A stretch of 64,000 bases of DNA, from positions 11,632 through 75,631 of the forward strand of contig DFGA01000012.1 in the NCBI GenBank assembly GCA_002371615.1, in the 5' to 3' direction. The translations under genes were made by a program, and so were the position numbers. Shown one piece after another: positions 44,245-53,113 of the stretch. The number at the start of each line of letters is the position of its first letter. The first letter of the stretch is position 1. The notes beneath the pieces are model-generated. The model saw only the letters and a list, made by a program, of their open reading frames with translations. It did no database searches and had not been told where the DNA came from. This DNA is from Lachnospiraceae bacterium UBA3762 (GTDB taxonomy: Bacteria > Bacillota > Clostridia > Lachnospirales > Lachnospiraceae).

Positions 44245-45723
44245 CTACCGTTCTTTCTTCTTAACTACCCTTACCGGGTCACTTGTAACATCAATTCCCA
44301 GTCGTTTAAAAGTGCGTAAATCCGCGGGAGAAAGCATAACAGATGTATGCGCCTGAAGCCCTTTAAGTTTCGGGATTTGAGACAACGAAACCTTGGCATT
44401 TTCATCGGAGATCGATGCTATGGAAAGGGCTATCAGAACTTCATCCGTATGAAGTCTTGGATTCTTCCCTCCAAGGAACTTAACTTTAAGCTCCGCAATA
44501 GGCTCGATTGCCTCAGGAGAGATAAGATGTGTGTCATGATCGACACCACCGAGATATTTGAGTGCATTCAGCAAAAGTGCTGCCGATGCACCAAGCAGAT
44601 CCGTTGTCTTGCTTGTAATAATCGTTCCGTCTTCAAGTTCTATGGCAGCCGTCGGAACTCCGAGTTTCTCGGCACGATCGTTGGCCGCTACGGTAACCTT
44701 TCTGTCATCCGTTGTTATTTCCGCCTGCTTCATAAGAAGTTCTATCTTGAGAACTTCACTCTCGTTTGCTTTTTCCTCAACTACCCTGTTCAGTGTAGTG
44801 TAATATCTTCTGATAATCTCCTGTTTTGATGCTTCACAACATACCTCGTCATCCACTATACAGTTTCCGACCATATTCACTCCCATATCCGTAGGTGACT
44901 TGTACGGGCTCTTTCCGTATATCTCCTCGAAGATGGCATTAAGTACAGGGAATATCTCTATATCCCTGTTATAATTAACCGTTGTCACACCGTATGCATC
45001 CAGGTGAAACGGATCGATCATATTGACATCATCAAGATCAGCCGTTGCAGCCTCATACGCAAGATTAATAGGATGTTTAAGTGGAATATTCCATATCGGG
45101 AATGTCTCAAACTTGGCATATCCGGCTTTGATTCCCCTCTTGTTTTCATGGTAAAGCTGAGAAAGACAGGTTGCCATTTTGCCGCTCCCCGGTCCCGGTG
45201 CGGTTACAACAACAAGCGGTCTGGTAGTAATAACATAATCATTCTTTCCGAAACCGTCATCACTTACTATAAGCGGAATATTGGAAGGATATCCCTCAAT
45301 CAGATAGTGCATATAAACATTGATATTTCTTCTTCTCATGCGCTCTTTGAACTGCAGGGCTGTCTCCTGTCCGGCAAAATGTGTTACCACAACCGAAGAG
45401 ACATACAGCCCTTTATCCTCAAAAAGCTGCTTGAGTCTGAGAACATCCTCATCATATGTTATCCCGATGTCACCTCTTACCTTCTTGCGGTCAATATCCA
45501 TTGCGGATATCACGATGACAATCTCCGCCTGATCCGAAAGCTGCATCAGCATTCTAAGCTTACTGTCGGGTTCAAAACCCGGAAGCACCCTGGACGCATG
45601 GTAATCATCGTAAAGCTTACCTCCAAACTCGAGATAAAGCTTGTCTCCGAATTCTCCGATCCTCTCCCGGATATGCTCCGACTGCATTTTCAGATATTTC
45701 TCATTATCAAATCCGATCTTCAT
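44245..45723 (-). CDS. DUF1846 domain protein
   Basis: From ATG 45723 (AGAGGA five bases upstream; TTG 45747 is a longer alternative) the product has 492 residues. It begins MKIGFDNEKYLKMQSEHIRE and contains VVVTAPGPGSGKMATCLSQL, a P-loop-like segment, and ARAEKLGVPTAAIEL-like sequence in the C-terminal part. This matches the DUF1846 family, soluble proteins of unknown enzymatic role found mostly in Firmicutes. It lies downstream of ptsI (about 90 bases) and upstream of a sugar nucleotidyltransferase. Function unassigned. Confidence 0.9.
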   Translation of the reverse strand: MKIGFDNEKYLKMQSEHIRERIGEFGDKLYLEFGGKLYDDYHASRVLPGFEPDSKLRMLMQLSDQAEIVIVISAMDIDRKKVRGDIGITYDEDVLRLKQLFEDKGLYVSSVVVTHFAGQETALQFKERMRRRNINVYMHYLIEGYPSNIPLIVSDDGFGKNDYVITTRPLVVVTAPGPGSGKMATCLSQLYHENKRGIKAGYAKFETFPIWNIPLKHPINLAYEAATADLDDVNMIDPFHLDAYGVTTVNYNRDIEIFPVLNAIFEEIYGKSPYKSPTDMGVNMVGNCIVDDEVCCEASKQEIIRRYYTTLNRVVEEKANESEVLKIELLMKQAEITTDDRKVTVAANDRAEKLGVPTAAIELEDGTIITSKTTDLLGASAALLLNALKYLGGVDHDTHLISPEAIEPIAELKVKFLGGKNPRLHTDEVLIALSIASISDENAKVSLSQIPKLKGLQAHTSVMLSPADLRTFKRLGIDVTSDPVRVVKKKER

Positions 45724-45810
45724 ATAATCCTCTGCCTGTTTATACAATTATACTAATCTGACCAAACAACCAATAAATACTAACACATCTGACAGGAAGC
45801 CTTCAAGATA

Positions 45811-47433
45811 TCAGTCACACTCTCTTATCTTTTTCCGAAGAGGCAGCACCATATTGGGAGAGACAGACAATGCGTCTATACCCATATTAATAAAAGCCTG
45901 TGTAAGATTAAGATCAGCAGCCGCTTCGCCGCATATATCAACCGGTATTCCGGCTTTATGCGCATTGTCCACGGTAATCTCTATCATTCTCATTACCGCA
46001 GGATGAACCTCGCTGAAATACGACTCAAGTTTAGGATTCTGGCGGTCAATGGCAAGTGTGTACTGTGTCAGATCATTAGTTCCTATACTGAAAAAATCAA
46101 CCTCCGCCGCAAGTTGTTCACTTATCATAACCGCAGCCGGTGTTTCGATCATAATACCGATCCTGATGTCTTTACTGTATTCAATATCTTCACTGTCCAG
46201 TTCGCTTGTAACTTCGTTTATGATCTCTTTGATCTGTTTAACCTCATCAACAGAAATAATAAGCGGAAACATTATATCAAGGTTCCCGTACACAGATGCC
46301 CGATAAAGGGCTCTGAGCTGGGTTTTGAATATTCCCGGCTGTGCAAGGCTTATCCTTATCGCTCTGTATCCGAGGGCGGGATTATTCTCCTTTTCAGGTC
46401 TGAAATAAGAGGCCTGCTTGTCTGTTCCCAGATCAAGAGTCCTGATTATGACCTTTCTTCCGCGCATTTTTTCAAGAACTTCTTTGTATATATTAAACTG
46501 CTCTTCTTCGGTAGGATATGTCGGAGATTCGATATATATAAACTCACTCCTGAAAAGCCCGATACCTCCTGCATCATACAACAAAGCCGTCTCAACACCT
46601 TCAGCACTTCCTATATTAGCATATACATTGATGTATTCCCCGCTTTTTGTGATATTATTCTTACCCTTCAAAAGAAGAAGCATACGCTGATGTTCATCAT
46701 ATTCCTTCTGTTTTCTCTTCATCCGGTCAAGCGTCCGTTTATCGGGATCGATAATCAGTTCTCCCTTAATACCGTCAAGGATTGCGCATCTTCCGTCATA
46801 TATCGATAACATCTCCTGTCCGAGACCTATGATTGAAGGAATACCCATAGTTCCCGCAAGTATTGAGGCATGGCTCACCTGGGATCCGAACATTGTTGCC
46901 AGTCCGAGAATGTTTTCCCTCTTAAACCCCACAATATCTCCTGCACTGAAATCATCCGATGCAAATATACAAGGCTCCAGCGGCTGTATCATCTCTCCTT
47001 CGGCACCGCACAGTATCCGAAGAAGCCTCTCCGAAACATCCCTGACATCTGCTACGTGACTTTGCATATATTTGTCTTCTATTGATGTGAACAGTCTGGA
47101 AAACTCGTCAGATGCAAGCGCAATAGCGTATGCCGCGTTGTATTTTGATTCTGTGATCTGTTTACAGACATAATCAATATATTGTTTGTCTTCAAGCAGC
47201 ATCTCCTGTGCAACAAAGATTGAAGCATTCAATTCCCCCAGGTACGGTAAAGACGATTCATGGATCTCTTCAAGCTGCTCTATAGCCTTCTGTCTTGCAT
47301 CGTTAAACAATCTGATCTGGGCATCCGTATCCTCCACAGTTGCTCTTGAGACATGCTTATCAGGATGCATATATACAAACAGTCTGCCTATAACGATCCC
47401 CGCTACGACTTTTGTTCCTTTTAAAGTAACCAT
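45811..47433 (-). CDS. ptsI: Phosphoenolpyruvate-protein phosphotransferase (PTS enzyme I)
   Basis: The 540-residue protein is slightly short for enzyme I. It takes phosphate from PEP onto His188 (in SQVSHASILAGTMGIPSIIG) and passes it to HPr. The PEP-binding barrel is intact: GIGLFRSEFIYI, IIRTLDLGTDK, GYRAIRISL, FFSIGTNDLTQYT and the catalytic Cys in DICGEAAADL. The usual MAGD after that Cys is AAAD. The GG before SH in most enzymes I is FGSQ. No His15 HPr gene is in the window; the Crh-like protein here cannot be its substrate. GGAGG precedes ATG 47433, and its leader carries paired hairpins. Confidence 0.93.
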   Translation of the reverse strand: MVTLKGTKVVAGIVIGRLFVYMHPDKHVSRATVEDTDAQIRLFNDARQKAIEQLEEIHESSLPYLGELNASIFVAQEMLLEDKQYIDYVCKQITESKYNAAYAIALASDEFSRLFTSIEDKYMQSHVADVRDVSERLLRILCGAEGEMIQPLEPCIFASDDFSAGDIVGFKRENILGLATMFGSQVSHASILAGTMGIPSIIGLGQEMLSIYDGRCAILDGIKGELIIDPDKRTLDRMKRKQKEYDEHQRMLLLLKGKNNITKSGEYINVYANIGSAEGVETALLYDAGGIGLFRSEFIYIESPTYPTEEEQFNIYKEVLEKMRGRKVIIRTLDLGTDKQASYFRPEKENNPALGYRAIRISLAQPGIFKTQLRALYRASVYGNLDIMFPLIISVDEVKQIKEIINEVTSELDSEDIEYSKDIRIGIMIETPAAVMISEQLAAEVDFFSIGTNDLTQYTLAIDRQNPKLESYFSEVHPAVMRMIEITVDNAHKAGIPVDICGEAAADLNLTQAFINMGIDALSVSPNMVLPLRKKIRECD

Positions 47434-47448
47434 AGGACCTCCAGTTTC

Positions 47449-47545
47449 TTACTACCTATATAGAGAGCCACGCCATTTTGAGTCTGCTTCGCAGGGGCGT
47501 GGCCTACGTAGTAAGCAATTGCTTCGCAATTTCTTACTACCTATA
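47449..47545. repeat. Hairpin repeat unit flanked by direct repeats (ptsI leader)
   Basis: Two hairpins, GCCACGCC...GGCGTGGC (about 47467-47503) and CTTACTAC/GTAGTAAG arms (about 47507-47540), each contain a GCTTCGC mini-hairpin. TTTCTTACTACCTATA occurs on both sides (47449 and 47530 regions). The unit lies in the 5' leader of ptsI and upstream of the divergent P-type ATPase promoter. Confidence 0.75.
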
Positions 47546-47567
47546 CTACCATATTTTGTAGTATAAT
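47543..47567 (+). promoter_or_regulatory. Promoter and possible operator of the P-type ATPase gene
   Basis: TATAAT lies at 47562-47567. The dyad ATACTAC (47543-47549)...GTAGTAT (47558-47564) overlaps it, a position suited to repression. The expected leader to ATG 47614 is about 40 bases. Confidence 0.5.
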
Positions 47568-47613
47568 TCTTGTGTTTGGAAAATATTGTATTAGATACCC
47601 GAAAGGATTCGTT

Positions 47614-49695
47614 ATGTCTGATCAAAGAAAAATGTTAAAGGATCTGATCATCTCTGCGGTCCTGACTCTTATATTGTTTTATCTGTCAACAGGACATGCT
47701 CTGCTTGATCTTCCGTTTCCCGAAGTATTAAGAGATAACCCTGTTCTTCTGTATATTCTTCAGATATTTTTATCACTTTCGGTTATTTTTATTAACAGAC
47801 GTCTGTTTGCCGGAGGAATTATTTCATTCATACATCTTGCTCCCAATATTGATTCTCTTGTTGTGATCGGAGCATCTGCTGCTTTTATATACAGCACAGT
47901 AATATCACTCATAAACGTTATTTACTATAAGAATGCTGACGAGTACATAGGCGAATCCGAGCTGTATTTCGAATCTTGTGCGATGATCCTGACCCTTGTT
48001 GCGGTAGGAAAACTTCTCGAAGAAGTTGCAAAAGGAAAAACTTCCAATGCCCTTAAAGATCTTTCGGATATGTCACCGAAAACCGCACTTCTTCTTGTGG
48101 ATGGGCAGGAGAAGGAAGTACCGATAGAAGATGTTAAAGTCGGCGATGTTTTTATTCTCAAACCGGGAATGAATATTCCCGTTGACGGGGTAATTGAATC
48201 CGGAACAAGCGCCGTAAACGAATCTTCCCTTACGGGAGAATCAATGCCTGTGGATAAATCGGCAGGCATGAGCGTCAGTGCTTCGACGATCAATATGTCC
48301 GGATACCTTACATGCCGGGCAACAAACGTCGGCAGTGATACGGCATTTTCCAAGATCGTACAGATGGTCTCCGACAGTTCATCGGGTCAGGCTCCCATTT
48401 CGAAAGCCGCTGAAAAAATATCCTCATGTTTTATTGTTGCCGTGATATTTTTGTCGGTCATCACTTTTGCAATATGGATGTTTTGCGGGTACGGTTTCGG
48501 ATTTTCTCTTTCAAGAGCAATCTCGGTTCTTATAGTCAGCTGTCCCTGTGCTCTTTCCCTTGCGGCTCCCGTAGCCATTATGACCGGAAGCAGTGTAGGA
48601 AGCAGACACGGTATACTGTACAAAACGGCACAGTCGCTTGAATCGACAGGAAGGACCCAGATAGTAGTAGTCGATAAAACAGGTACGCTTACGACCGGCA
48701 ACCCGAAAGTGACGGATATAATCAGTACGGCAGGAGATATAGAACACCGGGATCTTCTTCTGTCTATTGCCTATGCTCTTGAGAGCAAGAGTGAACATCC
48801 GGTCGCAAAGGCAATCTGTTCGTTTGCAACAAAGCGTTTTGTTCCCGTAATGGATACAACTGATTTTGAGGCCATTCCGGGAAAAGGTGTCAAAGCCGAC
48901 CTTATTCTCTCGGGAGAAAGACATACCGTGTATGCCGGAAATGAATCATTTATAGCAGAAACATTGCTTGGAGGGAGATCTTCGCAGTTTAACAATGATT
49001 TTTCATCCAAGATTCATCAGCTTGTCGCCGAAGGGAAAACACCTGTATTGTTTGCATCCGATTTCGGAATGCTGGGAGTGATTGCCGTTGCCGATGAAAT
49101 TAAAGAAGGAAGCTTCGAGGCTATTGAAGCACTGCGGCAGGAGGACATACACGTTTGTATGGTAACCGGAGACCGGCTTGCCACCTCGGAATCGGTCGGT
49201 ATTCAGCTTGGCATAGAAGCTGATGATGTTATTTCGGAAGTTATGCCCGGTGAAAAAGCTGCAATAGTCGATAAACTCAAAGAAACCGGCAAGGTTGCCA
49301 TGATCGGTGACGGAGTTAACGATGCACCTGCCCTGACTGCTGCTGATACCGGAATTGCAATAGGCGCAGGAACGGATGTGGCAATAGATGCTGCCGATGT
49401 TGTTCTTATCAAGAACAGTCTTGTAGCGGCAGTAGATTCCATAAGACTGTCAAAAGATACTCTCAGAATAATACATCAAAACCTTTTCTGGGCTTTTTCA
49501 TATAATCTGGTGGGCATTCCTCTTGCTGCCGGATGCTTTTATAAAGCATTCGGATGGCTCTTAAATCCTATGTTCTGTGCGGCCGCCATGAGTATTTCAA
49601 GCATTTTTGTAATAGTAAATGCTATGAGACTTTTTTCATTCAAAACCACAGATATAAACGCCATTGAATCCCCTGATGATGAAGATATGTTATAA
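47614..49695 (+). CDS. Heavy-metal translocating P-type ATPase (copper-type)
   Basis: The 693-residue P1B ATPase has CPC in the transport helix (IVSCPCALSLAAPVA), the actuator TGES (SLTGESMPVDKS), the phosphorylation site DKTGTLTTG, the HP motif (SEHPVAK) and the hinge GDGVNDAPALTAADTG. CPC suggests Cu(I)/Ag(I) export. No N-terminal HMA metal-binding domain or His-rich tail is present; the protein starts directly with membrane helices. ATG 47614 has AAGGA six to seven bases upstream, making the earlier in-frame TTG at 47572 unlikely. It is divergent from ptsI. Confidence 0.92.
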   Translation: MSDQRKMLKDLIISAVLTLILFYLSTGHALLDLPFPEVLRDNPVLLYILQIFLSLSVIFINRRLFAGGIISFIHLAPNIDSLVVIGASAAFIYSTVISLINVIYYKNADEYIGESELYFESCAMILTLVAVGKLLEEVAKGKTSNALKDLSDMSPKTALLLVDGQEKEVPIEDVKVGDVFILKPGMNIPVDGVIESGTSAVNESSLTGESMPVDKSAGMSVSASTINMSGYLTCRATNVGSDTAFSKIVQMVSDSSSGQAPISKAAEKISSCFIVAVIFLSVITFAIWMFCGYGFGFSLSRAISVLIVSCPCALSLAAPVAIMTGSSVGSRHGILYKTAQSLESTGRTQIVVVDKTGTLTTGNPKVTDIISTAGDIEHRDLLLSIAYALESKSEHPVAKAICSFATKRFVPVMDTTDFEAIPGKGVKADLILSGERHTVYAGNESFIAETLLGGRSSQFNNDFSSKIHQLVAEGKTPVLFASDFGMLGVIAVADEIKEGSFEAIEALRQEDIHVCMVTGDRLATSESVGIQLGIEADDVISEVMPGEKAAIVDKLKETGKVAMIGDGVNDAPALTAADTGIAIGAGTDVAIDAADVVLIKNSLVAAVDSIRLSKDTLRIIHQNLFWAFSYNLVGIPLAAGCFYKAFGWLLNPMFCAAAMSISSIFVIVNAMRLFSFKTTDINAIESPDDEDML

Positions 49696-49696
49696 T
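49691..49696 (+). promoter_or_regulatory. -10 element overlapping the ATPase stop codon
   Basis: TATAAT lies over the end of the P-type ATPase gene, ten bases before ATG 49707. The SGNH hydrolase mRNA from here would have almost no leader. Confidence 0.45.
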
Positions 49697-49706
49697 AACG
49701 GTGTTT

Positions 49707-51206
49707 ATGGATATTCTAAGATCACTTAGGAGCTTTTTCAGGAGAGTCATCAGAAAGATCCGAAGGGCTCTAAGTAAGAAAGAATTACTAATACTCGTCG
49801 TGTTTATTGCAGGAGTTGTAATAGCAGCTTCTATCATTATTGTGCTTAAAATCAGCACTCATCGCAATGATCCGGAGGGCGGATCAGGTCTTGATATTTC
49901 AATTGAAGGCAGTTCGCAAAATGATGGAGATGAAGACTCGGACAATAACGATTCCGATATAGTTGAGAGAGCATCTTCAGCGACAAAAATCGAAAGTACT
50001 GAAGAAACCACTGTGCTGGCAGCTAAGGAGGGGGCAGGAAAAGGATACCTTAACAGATGTGTCTTTCTCGGTGATTCAAGAACCGTCGCTATGGTCAACT
50101 ACGGACTGATCAACGACGATTCCGCCCTTGCCCAAATAGGAATTTCCCATCCTTCGTTCAAAAGCAACACTTTCATAAACAATGCAGGAAAGCAGTACAC
50201 TTTAAAATCATACCTTTCTTCACATCAGGCTCCCGTTATTTACATTGCTCTTGGAGTTAACGGAATCAATGACCCCAGCAAAGAGCACTACAAAAGTACA
50301 TTTGAAGATCTTATTTCCACCGTTGCCGAATTATCTCCCGATTCCAATATAGTTCTCATGTCGATCGGACCTGTAAACGATAACGGTGCATACAAAAAAA
50401 CCGTGCAGAACTCCAATATAGTCTACTACAATGATTTTCTGCTAAATACGGCAAAAAGCAGGCACTTATTCTATCTGGATATTTCGGAAATCCTGACAGG
50501 AGATGACGGACAAGTCAAGAGTGAATACAACGCAGGTGACGGACTTCATTATAACAGCAGTGGATGCAAAGCTATATTCGATTATATAGTCAGTCATCCC
50601 GTGCCGGGTATTTCGGATGAAGGAGAATATGTTGTTCACTATGTTAAACCGAATCCCAATAATACAAAGATCACAATGGATGAAGGATCGGGAATTGATG
50701 AATCCAAACTTACCGAACTTATGAATATGATGATGGAGGAGACTCCTCAGAATCCAACGGCAACAATCACACCGACTCCTACAGCCACACCTGTTCTGAC
50801 ATCTACTACTCCTCAGGACCCGACCGTGACACCGGAAGCAACCAGGACTCCTACACCGTCCCCGACTCCTGAGTCTGTAAATACATCAACCCCTGCTCCG
50901 ACTCCTGATGTGACTTCAATACCGACACAGAGTGTGACTCCTACACCTGTTCCGACGCAGACTCAGGTAGTTACCGAAGCCCCGACCCCCACAGCTGCAC
51001 CTGCTGATAATCCTACTTCAACCCCTGTCGAAGCTCCGACTCCAACCGAAGAGGCGGCACCAACCCCTGTTGAGGAAACAACCTCGACTCCGGATCCGAC
51101 CGAAGATCCGAACGAAGATTCTGATTTGATTCCGACACCCACAGTCACCCCCGTTTCTACCGATGAAAGCAATTCAGAGTCGGATAGCACTGAGGGTAAC
51201 AACTAA
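49707..51206 (+). CDS. Surface SGNH/GDSL-type hydrolase with Thr/Pro-rich tail
   Basis: The 499-residue protein (ATG 49707; GTG 49701 is possible) has a basic N-terminus, a signal-anchor helix (about 28-50), an acidic Ser/Asp linker, and an SGNH domain (about 110-290) with block I VFLGDSRTVAM, block III ALGVNGIND and block V GDGLHYNSSG. The last 150 residues are Thr/Pro-rich (repeated TPTP-like units), a likely wall-spanning, possibly glycosylated tail. No sortase motif is seen. It may deacetylate a wall or exopolysaccharide; the MBOAT/SGNH acetylation genes lie 7 kb away. Stop to stop with the next gene is five bases. Confidence 0.85.
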   Translation: MDILRSLRSFFRRVIRKIRRALSKKELLILVVFIAGVVIAASIIIVLKISTHRNDPEGGSGLDISIEGSSQNDGDEDSDNNDSDIVERASSATKIESTEETTVLAAKEGAGKGYLNRCVFLGDSRTVAMVNYGLINDDSALAQIGISHPSFKSNTFINNAGKQYTLKSYLSSHQAPVIYIALGVNGINDPSKEHYKSTFEDLISTVAELSPDSNIVLMSIGPVNDNGAYKKTVQNSNIVYYNDFLLNTAKSRHLFYLDISEILTGDDGQVKSEYNAGDGLHYNSSGCKAIFDYIVSHPVPGISDEGEYVVHYVKPNPNNTKITMDEGSGIDESKLTELMNMMMEETPQNPTATITPTPTATPVLTSTTPQDPTVTPEATRTPTPSPTPESVNTSTPAPTPDVTSIPTQSVTPTPVPTQTQVVTEAPTPTAAPADNPTSTPVEAPTPTEEAAPTPVEETTSTPDPTEDPNEDSDLIPTPTVTPVSTDESNSESDSTEGNN

Positions 51207-51211
51207 TAAAA

Positions 51212-53080
51212 CTATTGGACCACATATATTTCCAATGTGTATTTACAATCTTCGGCTTCTATTGTTATTACACTTGTTCCTTCCTGAATCGGAGTTATTC
51301 TGCCATCCTTTTCAACAGTGCATACATACGGGTTAGATGACCTGAACGTGATATTGTTGGAATTGATCTCATAACCTGATAATTCATGTATTTCATAATC
51401 ATCAAATACCGCCATGGGTCTGATTTTAAGTATAACCGGCTCATTAATACTGATATCATATCTGTTGCATACAGGGTAAAATCTTCTGATATGTGAGTCA
51501 TCATAATTATCAGATAATATTTTTACGCAAATATCTCTTCTAAGCCCGTTATACTCGACCCTGACCGTTGCTATACCTTCTCTGCGGGCAACAAGCTTGT
51601 TATCATCGGATAACTCCAAATAAGTATCATCATATTTTTCAATTCTGACTTTGTCCGAATCTATTCTGTCTCTCTTACGGCGGCTGTTCATCATATAATA
51701 CTTGATATTTACCGTTTCACCTGCAGAAACAGTGTAAGTAAGCCGGTCAGTAACAAGCATTATCGGTTCTTCCGAGATCAGTGACTCATCGATATCAATC
51801 TTTTGTTTAAGGTTTTCTTTACCATCCTCGGAATTATCCACTTCATCTGTATAATCTATTTTTACGGGAACAAATCTGGTTGCCCAGGCGCCCCATCTTG
51901 CCTGTCCTGTTCCTGCATAAGCATAACCGATAATAGATCTGTCATCTTCCCCGATGTGCCCGCTTTTGTCAGTCATAAGCCCACAATTATGGCACCCGGA
52001 TATTACCCCTGTATTTAGTTCGGAAACACGGTCATAACTGATTCCGTCATAGGATTCATAGTAAAGCAGACAACTGTCCTCTTTAAATCTTCTGTTTGTC
52101 GTAATTGCAACAAATTTATGGCTGTCATCAAGATATGCCACATCCCATGAATCCGAATCTTCATACATGTAATCCGCCGTATCCGGGCTGTCATTTCTGT
52201 ATACGGATGTTCCTTCAAAATGAAGCTTTGACGGCCATAATGGATCTGTAATATCAGCTGTACGTACCTGTGTAGCTCTGACCCATCCGTAAACATCCGA
52301 AAAAGAGTCAAGGGTGTTATATACATATACTTTTTTACCTACAACAACAAAGCTCGGTTCTCCGACTCCCCAGCCAATATCTATACCCTGATAATATACT
52401 ATCGGAACAGGTTGTCCGCCCCAGCCTTTGCCGTCCCATTTTTCATAAGGACCGTCTGGATTTTGTGATCTTGCGAGGAACACATTGTTACAAAGTCCTT
52501 CTTTGTTAACTGTTCCTGTGTACCCAAGATAATAGTATCCGTTATAATAAAAAACATCCGGATCACACACCGACTGATAATCAGCCGTTTCCGGGGTCGG
52601 AGAAAGAACCACTTTTTCTTCACCCCATGTATCACCTCCGTCATCCGAATGCCTGTATGTTATCCAGTCATACTCTTTTCTGCTGTCTCCGGGGGAAGCA
52701 AACCATGCATCAATACTTCCATCCTCATTTTGGATGATTGAGGGACCGTATCTGTAATCAGCCCTTCCGTTTCCCCACAGGGCAAACACATCTTCACCGC
52801 TTCCTTCGAGGCGAAATCTGACATGCTTATCGGTCAGACTGCTGTCATAAATTCCGTCGGTTACCTCATCATCTGATTTGTCTGTTTCAGCGTTTATTTC
52901 GTCATTTGTATCCTCTGATCCGTCTACTTTTGTCTCGCTTATTTCTGTTTCCCCAGTCTCGTTTGATTCCACGGACTCTTGCTGCAAAAGACTGTCATCT
53001 TCATGCGAGCATCCGCCAAGGATCGCAGCCGATATAAGTACAATTACTCCGATTAGTTTTTTTATTCGTCTTATTATCAT
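51212..53080 (-). CDS. Lipoprotein with five-bladed beta-propeller and Ig-like domains
   Basis: The 622-residue precursor has a lipobox LGGCSHE (Cys about 24), an acidic linker, then a beta-propeller of glycosyl-hydrolase 43/sialidase type (about 95-420): YRYGPSIIQNEDGSIDAWFA, SDDGGDTWGEE (an Asp-box-like repeat), DPDVFYYNGYYYLGYTG and GVGEPSFVVV. Two Ig-like/BIG2-type domains fill the rest (ELSDDNKLVARREGIATVRV; TFRSSNPYVCTVEKDGRITP). It is probably a surface glycan-binding or -degrading protein; the catalytic residues were not confirmed. It converges on the SGNH hydrolase gene. Confidence 0.8.
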   Translation of the reverse strand: MIIRRIKKLIGVIVLISAAILGGCSHEDDSLLQQESVESNETGETEISETKVDGSEDTNDEINAETDKSDDEVTDGIYDSSLTDKHVRFRLEGSGEDVFALWGNGRADYRYGPSIIQNEDGSIDAWFASPGDSRKEYDWITYRHSDDGGDTWGEEKVVLSPTPETADYQSVCDPDVFYYNGYYYLGYTGTVNKEGLCNNVFLARSQNPDGPYEKWDGKGWGGQPVPIVYYQGIDIGWGVGEPSFVVVGKKVYVYNTLDSFSDVYGWVRATQVRTADITDPLWPSKLHFEGTSVYRNDSPDTADYMYEDSDSWDVAYLDDSHKFVAITTNRRFKEDSCLLYYESYDGISYDRVSELNTGVISGCHNCGLMTDKSGHIGEDDRSIIGYAYAGTGQARWGAWATRFVPVKIDYTDEVDNSEDGKENLKQKIDIDESLISEEPIMLVTDRLTYTVSAGETVNIKYYMMNSRRKRDRIDSDKVRIEKYDDTYLELSDDNKLVARREGIATVRVEYNGLRRDICVKILSDNYDDSHIRRFYPVCNRYDISINEPVILKIRPMAVFDDYEIHELSGYEINSNNITFRSSNPYVCTVEKDGRITPIQEGTSVITIEAEDCKYTLEIYVVQ

Positions 53081-53113
53081 TTAGTCATCCTTTATAGCCG
53101 TATCCGGAATTTA

